In this document: positions 10,962-23,087 of the stretch, one piece after another
Numbering within the stretch: position 1 is the first letter of the stretch
Layout: the number at the start of each line of letters is the position of its first letter
Assembly (NCBI GenBank): GCA_024196135.1
Contig: JAMQCK010000089.1
Span: forward strand, 1-64,000
Source of the DNA: Pleurotus ostreatus/Saccharomyces cerevisiae fusant
Taxonomy: Eukaryota; Opisthokonta
Reading direction: 5' to 3'
Length of the DNA stretch: 64,000 nucleotides
Program-made: the position numbers and the translations under genes
Notes under the pieces: generated by a model
Told to the model about the DNA's origin: nothing
Seen by the model: only the letters and a program-made list of their open reading frames with translations
Databases searched by the model: none

Positions 10962-11289
10962 CTAGTGGCAGGTATCGAGGCAAACCCACGCCATGTCGTC
11001 GCCGCAGTTGTTGGTATAGTCCTTGGGGACTGCGGCGCAGCCTTGACAGCTGGGATTCTTGTCGAGGCATTCTGTGCTGGAGCACCAGGTCGGGTCTGGA
11101 AGGGAAGTCAGTTCGCAAGTCAGCCTGCATGCTTTGGAGGGAGACACAAGCGACATATAGAAGGGAGTGAGCGAAGAGGATAAGCAACATACGGCCAGGT
11201 GGGCAGGTCTCCAACTGACGGTTTTGCAGAACGGCCGCAGAGGTAAGGCCAGTGAAGGCGAAGAGAACGGTGATGGCGGCGAAGCGCAT
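10962..11289 (-). CDS. Secreted eight-cysteine peptide, family member 1
   Basis: Two exons (11289-11193 and 11095-10962) give 76 residues. MRFAAITVLFAFTGLTSAAV is a signal peptide. The mature part has LQNRQLETCPPGH, then PTWCSSTECLDKNPSCQGC, AAVPKDYTNNCGDD and AWVCLDTCH, eight cysteines in all. Two genes in this window (at 14149 and 27493) share the same intron position and phase and the frame C-x2-G-x2-TWCS-x2-EC-D...C-x2-C...V-x-DY...CG...AW-C-x3-C. Such peptides are typical extracellular effectors or defence peptides in fungi, but no function is known to me. A TATA-like TATAATTA lies at 11377-11384 on the same strand. Confidence 0.75.
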
Positions 11290-11970
11290 GATGACTGGGC
11301 AAAGAGAGACTAGACACGAAAGAGTATAGAGTAATGCGAGAGCTGACGTTCTGTTGCTTGTTGGAAGGTCTTCCTGTAATTATACTCGCAGAGGAAAGGC
11401 CTAATGCTGCGACGATTTGGAGCATATCCTGGCGGCAGCCGAGCGCAGATGATCCTCGAGTTCGGAGCGCGGACACTCTGAGAATGGGCGTGCACAAGCT
11501 GGAGCTCTTCCTTCATATGAACAGAGGGCTGGAGGGACGGGATTCAAACACAGATCGTTCACGTTAATGTTTTCGATGAAGTCCGGTCCTGCGCTTGACG
11601 ATCACCGATTCAGAAATCGAGGGACAGCCCACTAAGAGCTATCACCCTATTGGATATTCATCCGAGGCGAGCTATCTGAGTTCTAGTAGTAGCCAGATGC
11701 CCGGTTGCAAGCCATCGACCATGGTGAAGGTATGGAACGAACGCCGTTGCCGCCGCCGCCAATTGCGCCGCCACCGCCGACGACATCCGGGCCGGCGCCC
11801 GGTGACCATGCAGGTCGGCGACTGACATGTGAATCCTGTCCGCCCCTTCCCCAGCCGGACCCCGCACAAGCTTGAACAAATCAGGTTCGAGCAGTTGGCT
11901 AATAAGCTCGCTGCCTGTTCCTTCTTACCTCCATCTTCCCCTCTCTTCCTCCCCCTCATCTCTACTCACA
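11290..11970. other. Intergenic between divergent genes
   Basis: Promoter space for the peptide gene (leftward) and the dehydrogenase gene (rightward). A proline-rich-looking pyrimidine tract at 11925-11970 is a typical fungal leader. No other gene seen. Confidence 0.4.
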
Positions 11971-13962
11971 ATGGCGTCGTTGAAGCAGATCTCCCGCGAG
12001 GAGCTCGCGAAGCACAATAAGGAAGGCGACTTGGTATGTGCTTCCCCCGCAAACAAGCGCCGGCGTCTAAGCTTCCCCCTCTTCCCAGTGGGTCGCTGTC
12101 GACTCCAAGGTCTATGACCTCTCCCGCTTCGCTGCGATGCACCCCGGTGGTCTGTCCGTACTCACAGACGAGGACGTTGGTGCGTCTGTGCAATCCTCTC
12201 CTTGTGACCCCCGGCTAACGACACCCCACAGCCGGCAAGGACGCGACGGAAGCCTTCTACAGCCTTCACCGTCACGAAGTCCTTCAGCGCCCGCAGTATG
12301 CTCGCCTCCAGATCGGCGTCCTCGAAGGGCAGACCGCGAAGATCGCACAGCGCGAGCCAGGCTCCGTCAGCAAGGTCCCCTACGCCGAGCCGACATGGCT
12401 ATCCCCCGGCTACCACAGCCCGTACTACAAGGATTACCACCGCAAGTTCCAGACTGCCTTCCGCAAGTTCATCGAGGAAGTCGTCCTACCCGACGCGCAG
12501 AAGCATGAGGAGGATGGCAAGCGCCCGTCGCAGCATGTCTTCGACGAGATGGCGCGCACGAACCTCATTGCCCTTCGCATGGGACCGGGAAAGCATCTTG
12601 AGGGGAAGGAGATCATGGGGGGCCTGGTGAAGCCCGAGGAGGTCAGTGCTGACGCGGTACAAAAGATCCTTTCACTGACATGGGGTCCAGTTCGACCACT
12701 TCCACGAACTCATCATGGGTACGTAGTGGAAACGTTGCGCCTTTAGGCTCGTCACTGACTCCGTCTGTAGCTCAAGAGTCTGCTCGCATCCATGCTCGCG
12801 GCTACTACGACGGGCTGGGTGGAGGGGTACGTCTCTTTAGTACTAAGATACTTGCAGCCGGTTCTGACCCTCTGTCTGCAGACCTACATCGGCCTTCCTC
12901 CCGTCGTGAACTTCGGCAAGCCGCATGTGCGCGATAAAGTCGTAAACGAGATCTTGACCGGCAAGAAGTTCATCTGCCTTGCAATCACGGAAGCCTTCGC
13001 GGGCTCAGACGTCGCCGGCCTTCGGTGTCGTGCCAAGAAGGTTGAGGGTGGCTGGCGCGTTACGGGAACCAAGGTCAGTCATGGCGGAATCCGCGTCTTC
13101 TTATCAAACTCACTGTACGCTCGACAGAAATGGATCACGAACGCGACGTTTAGTGACTACTTTACCACCGGCTGCCGCACGGATCAGGGCGGACTCGTCG
13201 TGCTGCTCATCGAGCGCGGCGAGGGCGTCGAGACGAAGCCCATCAAGACGTCGTACTCCACGGCTGCTGGCACGGGGTACATCACCTTCGACAATGTCTT
13301 CGTGCCCGACGACTACATCCTCGGCGAGGAGAACAAGGGCCTCCAGGTCATCCTCTCCAACTTCAACCATGAACGGTACGTACTACCTTCCCCCACCCCC
13401 TCCCCTCCTCACACACCTCCACAGCTGGGGCATGACCGGCGGCAGCATCGGCGCGCAGCGCGCCATCGTCGAAGAATGCCTCAAATGGACCACGCAGCGC
13501 AAGGTCTTCGGCAAGCCGCTCATCTCCCAGCCCGTCGTGCGCGCGAAGATCGCGGCGATGATCGCGCGCGTCGAGAGCGCGCAGAACTGGATCGAGAACA
13601 TCACGTATCAGATGAACAATATGTCGTATAGGGAGCAGGCGGATAAATTGGCGGGGCAGATTGCGTTTTGCAAGATGTATGCGACGCGGACGGCGCAGGA
13701 GACGGCGACGGATGCGGTGCAGATCTTTGGGGGGAGGGGGATTACGAAGAGTGGGATGGGGAAGTTTATTGAGCATGTGAGTGGAATTCTTTACTTTCAC
13801 TTTTGAATCTCCATGAGTCGTCGAGGGAGCAAGGGCTGACTTTCATTGCAGTACCACCGCACGGTGCCGTTTGATGCGATCCTTGGGGGCGCGGAGGATG
13901 TGTTGGGCGACCTTGGGGTCAGGCAGGCGTTGAGGAAGATGCCCAAGGATGCCAGGTTGTAA
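11971..13962 (+). CDS. Cytochrome b5-acyl-CoA dehydrogenase fusion protein
   Basis: Nine exons (11971-12033, 12089-12179, 12232-12641, 12691-12718, 12771-12826, 12882-13073, 13128-13375, 13425-13776, 13852-13962) give 516 residues. Residues 1-90 are a cytochrome b5 haem domain: MASLKQISREELAKHNKEGD, then WVAVDSKVYDLSRF and the haem-ligand motif HPGG, with a second His (FYSLHRHE) further on. The rest is an FAD acyl-CoA dehydrogenase: EAFAGSDVAGLRCRAKK and TGTKKWITNA in the middle domain, and AVQIFGGRGITKSGMGKFIE and YHRTVPFDAILGGAEDVLG at the C-terminus. Fungi commonly carry this fusion; it is expected to oxidise an acyl-CoA with electrons passed through FAD. There is no clear mitochondrial presequence and no peroxisomal SKL end. 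Substrate unknown. Confidence 0.92.
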
Positions 13963-14148
13963 CGGGCGGGTTGGGAATAGGTAAATTATGGCGTGAGTGT
14001 ATAGTATCGGATGATTTCGTGCTTGATCTACTGTCGATGATGCCTCAAAAGCGATCGTTCTCTAAAATGGGTGGCCTATGGCGCTCAGGGAGTCGCTGGG
14101 CGTGGGTCAGAAGGGTGTACAGGTGAGCTGGTAGAACCCACTTACCGA

Positions 14149-14466
14149 TCAGCACGCATCCGCGCACACCCACGCATCATTGTCGCCGCAATTCTCAGTG
14201 TAGTCCTTCCCGACGCTCGCGCAGCTGTGGCACCCTGGATTCCTGTCGAAGCATTCTTGCGTCGAGCACCAGGTTGGGTCTGAAGTTGAAGCGAAGCTCG
14301 TTAGCCGGCTCGTCTTTGGGCGAGATGGGGGAGGGGAACGCAGTCTTGGGCGAAGAGAGTGATACTTACGGCCCGGTTCGCAGACTCTCAGCTGGCGGAT
14401 CTCTAGCGCCGCCGCGGCGGAGAGACCGAAGACGGCAAAGAGGGTGGCAGCAAGGGAGAAGCGCAT
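14149..14466 (-). CDS. Secreted eight-cysteine peptide, family member 2
   Basis: Two exons (14466-14370, 14279-14149), 75 residues. Exon 1 is exactly as long (97 nt) as in the paralogue at 10962 and the intron is in the same phase. MRFSLAATLFAVFGLSAAAA is the signal peptide; then LEIRQLRVCEPGH, PTWCSTQECFDRNPGCHSC, ASVGKDYTENCGDND, AWVCADAC. It lies beyond the dehydrogenase gene from member 1, in the same orientation, so the pair looks like a duplication that straddles an unrelated gene. Confidence 0.75.
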   Translation of the reverse strand: MRFSLAATLFAVFGLSAAAALEIRQLRVCEPGRKYHSLRPRLRSPPPSRPKTSRLTSFASTSDPTWCSTQECFDRNPGCHSCASVGKDYTENCGDNDAWVCADAC

Positions 14467-15254
14467 ATTGAGTCCAGTAGACAGTTCGGGCGCGGATATC
14501 GGAATACTTTACGAGAAGTGAAGAGCAATGCGGATCCGCTCGAGTGAATCGCTGCCTATGTAATCTCTAAGAATATGGCTCGCTACGGATACATGTCGCT
14601 GAGACGCGTCCTAAGATGCCTCAAACAGGAAAATCGCGACCTCGCTGAGGCGGTGCTGCAACCAATTACCCGACAGCCTGATTTGAAGGCTCCTGCTTGC
14701 GCAGGCTCAGAATATACAACATACATGCTCTAGCAGACTATACTCCATACGGGGCTTCAGTCAAGTAGAATCCCGGATGTCCGATGGGGAGGATCTCAGG
14801 GGCGAACGGCCATAAAGGTGCGTGACGTGACCCTCTTGGCGCTTCCACGTGCACTCCACGCGACCGACGCCGGATCATTGGAAGCATGATCCAGTGCTCG
14901 GAAGCAAACGTTGCTCTCGAACTCCCATGTTCTTCCATCCTCCTGGTCTCGAATCACCTATGTTCATGACTGCAGTACGCGTCCGGACACGCAAATCCAT
15001 TACGAGTTACTCGCCTCAGTCAGCGCCAAGCATTTCCAACTCGAGAACAGCGTGCTCGAAGCTGGGACGCGTCGCCAGGGATGGGCGGCAATCTCAGACG
15101 ATTTGCTATCAGGGTTCTGCAGCAAGATATTGGAGTATCGCTTACAGGCGACGTATGCCATGGCCGTCGGGGAGGGCTGTCCCCGTACTGCTTTGCAATG
15201 CGAGCGTGATGGCTACCTCCACTGTCAAATGCCCCGGATCGGCGGGGATTTTCG
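14467..15254. other. Intergenic, no gene seen
   Basis: Divergent promoter space between the peptide gene and the peptidase gene. Open frames on both strands lack start context and domains. Confidence 0.4.
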
Positions 15255-15261
15255 TATAAAG
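15255..15261 (+). promoter_or_regulatory. TATA box of the M35 peptidase gene
   Basis: TATAAAG, 80 bases upstream of the ATG at 15341. Confidence 0.5.
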
Positions 15262-15340
15262 TGTGAGAGGGTTCGAGCATGCAGGGCAGGAAGACCCCTC
15301 GCCACGCATCTTCCCTCTTCGCATCGTTCCCGGTCAGATC

Positions 15341-16598
15341 ATGTTCTTCTCGTCGTCTTCGAGTGTGCTGGCGTCCCTCGCGCTTTCGGCCGTGGCCGTC
15401 TCCGCGACTCAGTCCTTGTCACTCAAGGTCGCTGGTATGTTGCCTGCCCCTTCCTACTCTTTAACTTTTTACTTACCCTAACCGCGCAGGCCCTTCGGAT
15501 GTGACCGACGTCGAGAACCTCAAGGTCACGACGACGATCACGAACACGGGCGACGAGACGCTCAAGCTCTTTAACCACCCGCGTTCCGCGCTCAGCAAGC
15601 TCCCAGCGAACACCTTCGTCATCGGCAACTCTGCCGGCGCGTCGCCCAAGTTCACTGGTGTCTACGCGAAGTACTCGATGGATCACATTGTCGCGAAGAA
15701 CAGCAGCGCCTTCACGGTTCTAGCCCCTGGCGAATCTGTCGATAGGGAGCATGACTGTAAGTAATCACTCTTTGCCATACCTTGAAACCGCCTCGATACG
15801 AATCCATAGTGAGCGCCGCATACGACTTCACCGACTCAGGCGAGGACGCGTACGACTTCGACACGGACAAGACCTTCTACCACCTTGCCGACAACGGTAC
15901 CATCATCCCCCTCGAAGCGTCCACGTCGAAGCACTCCGCCAAGCTCGCGGGCAAGCTCGCCGTCGCGCGCCTTCCCATCTCCAAGCGCGCCGACTTCAAC
16001 AAGTGCAACGACACGCAGAGCGCGCAGATCAACGATGCCATCGAGGCGGCGACGAACTATGCGGCGGAGGCGTACGAGTTTCTCTCCGACCACAATAGCA
16101 CGACGAAGCGGTATAAGACGTGGTTCGGCAAGTTCAACACGACGCGCTACGACAAGGTCTCGTCGCACTTCCAGCACATCCACGAGGGCGACTACACGAG
16201 CTTCAAGTACGACTGCTCGTGCGACGAGGATGGCACCTTCGCCTACGTCTACCCTGAGGAGTAGGTGTCACTCATCCGCGTCCTTCGAGCACCTGCTAAC
16301 TGCATACGCTAGCTACGGCGTCATCTACCTCTGCCCGGCCTTCTGGGAGGCCGAGACCACTGGCACGGACTCTCGCGGCGGCACCCTCATCCACGAGGCG
16401 TCGCACTTCGAGAAGGTGGGCTAACGAGTCGCGTTGATAGTGCTGGATGGCTCACAGTGCATATAGAACGGTGGCACGGACGACATCGTCTACCAGAAGG
16501 ACGGCGCCAGGGACCTTGCGAAGAACAAGCCGAACCAAGCGGTGATGAACGCGGACAATCACGAGTACTTCGCGGAGAACCACCCCTCTTTGTCATGA
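15341..16598 (+). CDS. Secreted M35 (deuterolysin / peptidyl-Lys) metallopeptidase
   Basis: Five exons (15341-15434, 15490-15756, 15810-16260, 16313-16415, 16467-16598) give 348 residues. A signal peptide (VLASLALSAVAVSA) is followed by a propeptide of about 160 residues ending near ISKR, a possible Kex2 site just before ADFNKC. The mature domain carries the zinc motif HEASHF (HExxH) and the aspzincin signature GTDDIVY, with the zinc-binding Asp and catalytic Tyr in place, then NADNHEYFAEN. This is the arrangement of peptidyl-Lys metalloendopeptidases of mushrooms. The residue after the Tyr is Gln where the family usually has Gly. It probably digests extracellular protein. Family certain, exact specificity inferred. 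Confidence 0.93.
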
Positions 16599-16824
16599 GT
16601 GTTTGACAGCAGCCTTCGTATGCCCAAGCCTTACGAGTTATATCATAATATCTAAGATATGATGAGATGATCTTGATGGGGCTTTGAAGGACAACCTATT
16701 TCCTCTTGTTGTTTGTCGTGCCCAACACACGCGAGTCATGGATGTACAATTTTCCGACTTGTCTCGCGTATGGGACCCTGGCCCCCTGATCCAAGACAGT
16801 TCAGGCTCTGCATCATTGAATGAT

Positions 16825-19325
16825 CTACCTAACATACGGTGAACGGGTGGGGGACATTGCTGCAACGTCTGGTTCGGAATTTGCGATATCTCCGTTGGTC
16901 CGCCCTCCAGTAGAATGCAGCTCAAGACGCAGAATTTTCACTATAGGAACAGTCCTGCGCCGGTTCCTCGGTTTGTGGCGCTCGCGCGAAACCCACAAGG
17001 ACCAAAGAACAACTAGGACATGCAGAACGAAGGCCGCACCCACGACTCCCATTGTGATCCGCTCGGCCCGATGCATGCAATAGCTCACAAAAGAGATGGC
17101 GAAGAAGATCATGCTGTGCGAGTGCCGCAAGTCAGCCGCGCGTGTGATAACAAGCGAACTGCGACTCACGCCCAAACCATCAACCCGTACGGCAAGCCAA
17201 GAAGTACTGCGAGAATCTCGAAGCCGATCCCTTTATCGTTGAGAACGCTGAGCCATTCGTGCTAGGAAAGGTCAGGGACGACAGCGAAGATGGAGTTTTG
17301 TCCTTACGGCTTCGATGATATCTTGTCTTGCCATTTTGCGAATGCGCCATTCAAGGGCCGTCACCAGGATGAAAGAGGTCGACGAGCTAAGCGCCGACAG
17401 GAAACACGCGATCTTGACGATGCCATCTGGTAGGTCGTTGACGCTCAGCAGCGAGACGCTCGCCGAGAGTAGTATAGTGGCCTGAAAGCATGCGGTACAT
17501 CAAGTGTTGGTTGTAAATCGCTGTTAATGACTTACCACGAGGCGATTGCCTTCCCATTCCTGCGTCTTGACCAATTCCTTCCACGGTTGTACCGCCAGTC
17601 GGTCGTCTATACAGACGCTATCCAAAGCGTGCAAGTAACCGTCAGGGGCCATAAAAAGTAGCTTGCCGCAGAGTCTGATGAACCACGATTGGCGAGAACT
17701 ACCCTTGAATTCGAGTGGCTGATGGTCTGTGCAAGCGCCACGTTGACCATAGGAGTTCAAGAAACGATCTCGATCTGCAAAGTATAAGCGCACCATCAGG
17801 TAGTTGTACGGCGAGATAACTCACATATACGCTGCATCGTGCGACCCGGTAGCCAATCGCCTTCAAGTTGTACGCCTTGCGTGGTCCTTGTTTGCCCGTG
17901 TCTCGCTAGATGGGAATAAGGTGCACGCCGCAAATTGGTAATAAATTTGGTGCACCTGCTATTCGGCCAAATATGTCGATCATGCTTGTCAATTCCGATG
18001 CACCGAGGCTGACAGTAGATGTGCTGGAGAACATGACGTCTGTTTAAGGCGTGAGCCAGAGCTCGACATCGTACTCAAATGTTTGTATGCCTTACCTGAA
18101 AGTGCGTCATCAAGGACTTTTTGATTCCGGAGAAGCTGAGAAGGAGACATCGTCTGCACGTTCGGAAATAGATCCCAGTGCTTGCTGAAAAGCAATGTCA
18201 GAACCAAGTTATGAAGGATGAGGGAGGCGTACTAGAATTGGTATCGCAAATAGTGTCCTATGATCTGGGGCTCCTTCGGCGTCTGGAGATCCCATTCAAG
18301 CGTGTAATCTTCCGGCCACAAAACACACTCCTTTTCTGGCCTGACGAGGTAGTAGTGCACGCCTGTGCTTTCGGATCCGGGCGCGCTTCCCGGTGGTCGA
18401 AGATCTATGACAATCTGGTAGTCGTTTGGCCATGGCCACGTTCCGCGCCAGTTTTCGACGGCCGAAAGAACGCAGTCGACCGCGGCATCGACGAGCTCCC
18501 CTGTATCACGATCTGGCATCCATGCCATGGTCAACACCCGCTACCCCGACCTTGTATTCAGCCCTACCGCTCATTTTTGTTGGATATGCATACGCACCTT
18601 CTGCTTGTGCCAGAAATATGGGCGGCCGTTGGGATGCGTAAGTCGTGACCAACCCGCGGGCGGATTTTCCCTTGAAGAGTAATCAGATACTTAGATCGTG
18701 TATGGGTAGGGGAAGGGCATAACGCACTTGGGGCTGAACTCATACTGACCAGCTTCCACAACGTATCCCCTGCCGCTCCCTGTCACCCTGTGTAGGTCCA
18801 TAAGTTGCACGTCATTGTGCTGAGGAAAGAGACGTACACGTCTTGTAAGGGTTGCGTAGACAACATAGTGAGCGACTCCGGCAAGCAAGGGTGCAAATCA
18901 CAACGCCTGTCAACCCCCGCCTTTTCATGTTCTCGGTGCTCGTTAAGACGGCATACGTGTCCGCTAGTTGCGGACGTATGCGCGCCTGGAGAAAAAGCTA
19001 TACCGTGAAGACCATCGACTGAGCTTGAATGCGAGATCGTTGGACCGACGTGGCAGCGCAGTTGGACCGACTCCGCGCCAGAATAGTCCCTTCGGCCCTG
19101 GTCACTAGGAACGAGTTGCGCTTGGTGGCTCGCGTCGAAATTCGATGCATGTGGGTCTGCCGGATTGCAAGCAGGGGAAGGATTATAGGATGATACCGCA
19201 CGAGAGGGCGATCCGCCGTGTCGAGAGAATTCCGGACGACTGGGCTGAGAAGTCGTCGTAGAGTCTGTCGAAGGGTCTTCCGGTGGCGAAAAGTCGATGC
19301 GCTGGGTGCTCACCGGGGCCGACAT
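16825..19325 (-). CDS. WW-domain protein with C-terminal membrane segments
   Basis: Multi-exon gene of a family I know from Agaricomycetes (WW domain plus membrane tail, no assigned role). The WW domain is in the exon 18670-18598: ENPPAGWSRLTHPNGRPYFW. Next come an exon from 18540 (PDRDTGELVDAAVDCVLSAV, RPPGSAPGS), QFYKHWDLFPNV, a DALS/ARHGQTRTTQGVQLEGDW block and WKELVKTQEWEGNRLV. After that lie four hydrophobic segments: VSLLSVNDLPDGIVKIACFL, SSTSFILVTALEW, FEILAVLLGLPYGLMVW and ITMGVVGAAFVLHVLVVLW. All joins from the WW exon to the stop at 16825 close in phase. The 5' end is uncertain: an ATG at 19325 heads a Ser/Pro-rich N-terminus, but its junction to the WW part is unresolved, and an in-frame ATG near 18801 is the alternative start. 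Confidence 0.75.
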
Positions 19326-20043
19326 AGCCACCGGTGTTCTGCTGCAGGTCGACGGTGGGGCTTTGCAATGTGGACATTCGCGACGACTTCAACGCATATA
19401 TACGGCCAAAAGCTTGGATCGAGTACGGCATAGCCTTAGGTTACTAGCGTTCGACTCTCGGCCAAAGGAACGGGGCGACGAGATCCTCATTGATCCCTCG
19501 GGGATTAAAGGGCGTATTAGGGAGCGTGGAACGCCAATATCGTACTATCAAGTCATTCCCGCGCTGTTATCGCAGTAAGAAGATAGACTTACCGTGTGGT
19601 TGTAGGTAGCAATGTAACCCTAGTGTGGGTCTTAGGACAGAGCAGTAAGGAACTCGTACTCCCCTTGAAAGCAGCAAGCATACTCCCGAGTCCTTGACAA
19701 GCAGTGTGCGGTCAGACATAAGACCTGAATATCAAGGTTTGGTTCACCAAGGGGCACGACCTTAAAAGCGATGCGTGAATTCATGACATCGCAATGAAAG
19801 CATGGACACTCACCTTTCGGACTGAGGTCAGGCGCCGTTCTCCTTGTAAGCGCCCACAGACGATGGCTTTCTCCAGAGCAAGGAACGAAGGACCCACCGT
19901 GTTCCCAAGTATGACACTTGAGAATTGATCGTTATAGAATATACAGGGCTGCCATTTGGACCCGACGAGCATCAGGGCCGTTACAGAATACAAAGTTACA
20001 CTTGATTAACGAGGACCCCTCAACTGACGAGAACGCACCATCC
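19326..20043. other. Intergenic, no gene seen
   Basis: Short frames only, without start context or recognisable family. A TATA-like ATATATACGG near 19395 could serve the leftward gene. Confidence 0.4.
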
Positions 20044-21332
20044 TCACTCCTTCTTATCCACCACCCCCCACACCAGCCTCTCCACCTCCGCCTTCCTCGC
20101 CGATCCCTCCTGCGCCAACTTCAACCCCTTGAACCACGTATCATACGGCTTGAACATCGCCACCCTTGCCTGGTACGCCTTGTACGCCTCGGGGTACTTC
20201 CCCGCGCTGATCGACTCCGTCAAGTTCGTCGACGAGTAGAAGAGGGCCGAGAGCGCGATCGCAGGCCACAAGGGCCAGAGGCGCTGCAGCATCACCCAGA
20301 CGGTCGGCGCGTGGATGATGTCCTTGGAGGAGAGCACGTTGTGCGGGGGCAGGATGGGGAAGAGGGTGATGAGCCACTGTGAGGGGTGTGTGAGTTTTGA
20401 GTTTGGGTGAATACGGATAAAGGCGAATGCGACGTACCCAGAATGTTTGCTCGCACGCAAAGTTGGGGTGCCGGACGTACGCCCAGAGCCCCTTGGTCAC
20501 GAACCCGCGCCGCGCGTCCGCGGGCGTCCAGTTCAGCCTCGCACCCGGCCACTGCTTCGCGGGGTCGTAGGGCGCGACCGAGGTGTCACCCTTCTCCTTG
20601 GCGAGGAAGGCGTGCTTGTACGTCTGGAACGCATACTGCTGGTTGTCGGCGGTGAACTCGAGCGCGATGTCCACGAGGGCGAGCGCGGTAAGGGCGTAGT
20701 CACCGATTGTCAGCGGCGCGCGGGGCTGCTTCACGGAGACGAGAGCCGTGGGCACGGCGAGCATGAGCAGGAGGACGTTCTGAATGCCAGCTGCAAGGAT
20801 GATCAGAAGGGAAGCATGATAGGCGTATGGGGTACGTACCCACGAAGACGAGGTTCAGGATTTGGAAGAGCCAGGCTGGGATGTTGCGCCTGACGATAGC
20901 CCAGCGGTAATCTTCGTCCTTCAGATTGAACAGTCCGCGCCGCCAAGTGTTGTACGACAATCTAGCAGCGTCCTCGTCAGCCCTCCACATAGCACCTAGC
21001 CTACAATCTACGCACCTAATCATCCAAATCCCCACCAAACCCAGCATCAACACCGCCCTCGGGCTCAGCACCTCCGGCACCCCCAGCTCCTTCGGCACAT
21101 ATGGGGCCAATGGGAACAGCTGCGTCCTCGGCAGCAGGGGCAGCAGCGCAAAGTACGCCGTGTAGATCGCAGGGAGGAAGGTCCACAGCCGGTCGACTTG
21201 AGAAACATTCGAGGTGATGATGGACGCGATGTACGTCGCCGCGGTCGTGAAGGCGCAGAACTGCAGCGGCCAGTGGTACTCGGGCGGGAAGGATGCGATG
21301 TATGCGTTGAGGGTGCCGAGAACGCCCGTCAT
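20044..21332 (-). CDS. DUF1295 (steroid 5-alpha-reductase-like) membrane protein
   Basis: Four exons (21332-21016, 20961-20840, 20790-20438, 20376-20044) give 374 residues. The chain is polytopic, with hydrophobic segments such as VLMLGLVGIWMI, AWLFQILNLVFVAGIQNVLL and TIGDYALTALALVDIALEF. The conserved C-terminal part has GFVTKGLWAYVRHPNFACEQ, the HPNF motif of the DUF1295 / ICMT-like superfamily that binds the cofactor at the membrane surface. A second family hallmark, RLSYNTWRRGLFNLKDEDYR, is split by intron 1. It is expected in the endoplasmic reticulum as a lipid-modifying enzyme; the substrate is unknown. Confidence 0.85.
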
Positions 21333-22262
21333 GGTGATGGGGAGGAAGCAAGAGGGATTTCGTCGTCGTCGTCGTCGTATTTGAACGTCGTCAGCGCGCT
21401 GTCAATGGCAGTGTCAAGCGCGGCCGGAGTGCGGCGCGATGGAGAAGCGCGTAGGTCGCGATCGAGGCGCGGTACGTCATGACATACACGTGGCTGCCAT
21501 CAAGTTGAACTCGTCCCCTGACCGTTACGCATGACAGCGTCACACCCAATTTCCTCATCGGCGTCACTGGAAATCCCGCCACCTTTACCAACGGAGAGAA
21601 TGTACAGTATAATCATTGAACGAGCCAAGGAGCGTTACATACATATGTTCTTGCCCTCGAGATAAGCACCTGCAGATAAGTACGTGAAATAGTCTCCCAT
21701 GGCAGTCGAATAGTCGAAGATCGGTTCTAAGAAATTAATATGGACCCTGAGTTTGGTGCAGCTGGGGCCGTGTATATCCAGCAGATGTGTATGTGCATGA
21801 TTCATGGTATGAGGAGCACAGATGGGGGGTGTATATGGGCCTTCCATAGAGAGCACAAGAGGCTTCACATGGTGAGCGCGAGTGGGCCTCGCATGGAAAG
21901 CAGATGGGCTTCGCGTGGGGAGGGTTTGTCGGCCTCGTATGGAGAGCCGGAATATTCAAGAAGCGCACTAGGCGCATATATGGATAGCGGGTGGATAGCA
22001 GGGCGATGGACGATGCATATGATAACGAGGATGCGCGACGACGGTCTCTTATATAGTAGAATAAGGAGAGAAGCTGCAACGGAGGTCAGCGTCGGCGGCA
22101 GATGTGAGAGCGATGCGGGACGTACGCGACCGATTCATAACCAGGAAGATGCGGAATCTACCATAAACCCAACCGAGACCCATGACGAGGAAACCTGCCC
22201 ATTATGAGGAAACGAGACCGCGCGCGTGCCATCTCGGTCGCAGCATCGCCAGGATGTGCCCG
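21333..22262. other. Intergenic with imperfect GGGCCTCGCATGG-type repeats
   Basis: At 21830-21960 related segments of roughly 25-30 bases (GGGCCTCGCATGGAAAGC, GGCTTCGCGTGGGGAG, GGCCTCGTATGGAGAGC) recur. No gene with a start and domain is visible. Confidence 0.4.
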
Positions 22263-23087
22263 CTATGTCCCTGGCTCGCTGGAGCCGCTGCCGGTCGAGA
22301 CGCTACGCTTGGCGGACGCATGCGAGCTGTGGGGCAGGTGGTCGTGGCGGCAGCTGTTGCTGCGAGCACGTGCCTTCTGCAGCAGCGTCGGTGGGATCGG
22401 CGGGTTGGTGAGCTGGAGCCTGGGGTGCGCGGAAGGCGAGCTGCAGGTGGGCGGCGGGCTGCGCGAGACGGCGCCGCCGAAAAGCGAGGTCGGGCTCATC
22501 ACGCCATTCGCACTAAGGCCGATGCCGACGCCGGCGCATATGGGGCGCGGCGAGGCGAGCGGTACGCCGATCGGGCTGGCGGTGCCAAACGACGAGGACG
22601 TGGCGGTGGAGAGGGCGGGCGAGACGAGGAGCGGCTCGCGCGGGAATGGGTACTCGTAGGGCGCGTCCTCGCGCGGCGCAGGCGTGCCGACGATATTCGA
22701 GGGCGAGTGGAGGGCGAGGCCGCTGAGATCGATGCGCGGGGCGGGCGCAGACATGGACATCGGGGGGAGCGTGATGGTGGCTGGCGACTTGGGAGGTTTG
22801 GTCTCGGTCTCTGGGAGCGCAGACGCAGACGCAGGCGGCGATGCGGACGTGCCGCGGGGCGCGGGGCCCGGAAGCGCAGGCGGGAGGGTGCTGGAGGAGG
22901 AGGAGGTGCGCGGGGCGTATTGAGCGGCGGGCTCATCCGCGCGCGGACCTATATGGGCAGGCGACCGGGGGCGATGACGTGCATGATCTGGCGCGGTGTC
23001 ACCGACAGGCTCCTTCCCGGAATCGCCGTCGTCATTTCCGCGCGCGCGTGCTCCGTCGACAGGGGCGGCAGTGTCGGAGGCGGACAT
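22263..23087 (-). CDS. Low-complexity Ser/Pro/Ala-rich protein
   Basis: A single uninterrupted exon of 274 residues from the ATG at 23087. The composition is disordered: poly-Ser, Pro-rich and Ala-rich runs (SSSSSTLPPALPGPAP). Ordered-looking short motifs are RIDLSGLALHSPSNIVGTP, YEYPFPREPLLVSPALS and GTASPIGVPL. These read like conserved linear motifs of a regulatory protein. No domain recognised. The opposite strand is also open over the same stretch, as GC-rich DNA allows, but its translation is Arg/Gly-rich without motifs, so I prefer this strand. No signal peptide; cytoplasmic or nuclear location likely. Confidence 0.5.
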   Translation of the reverse strand: MSASDTAAPVDGARARGNDDGDSGKEPVGDTAPDHARHRPRSPAHIGPRADEPAAQYAPRTSSSSSTLPPALPGPAPRGTSASPPASASALPETETKPPKSPATITLPPMSMSAPAPRIDLSGLALHSPSNIVGTPAPREDAPYEYPFPREPLLVSPALSTATSSSFGTASPIGVPLASPRPICAGVGIGLSANGVMSPTSLFGGAVSRSPPPTCSSPSAHPRLQLTNPPIPPTLLQKARARSNSCRHDHLPHSSHASAKRSVSTGSGSSEPGT

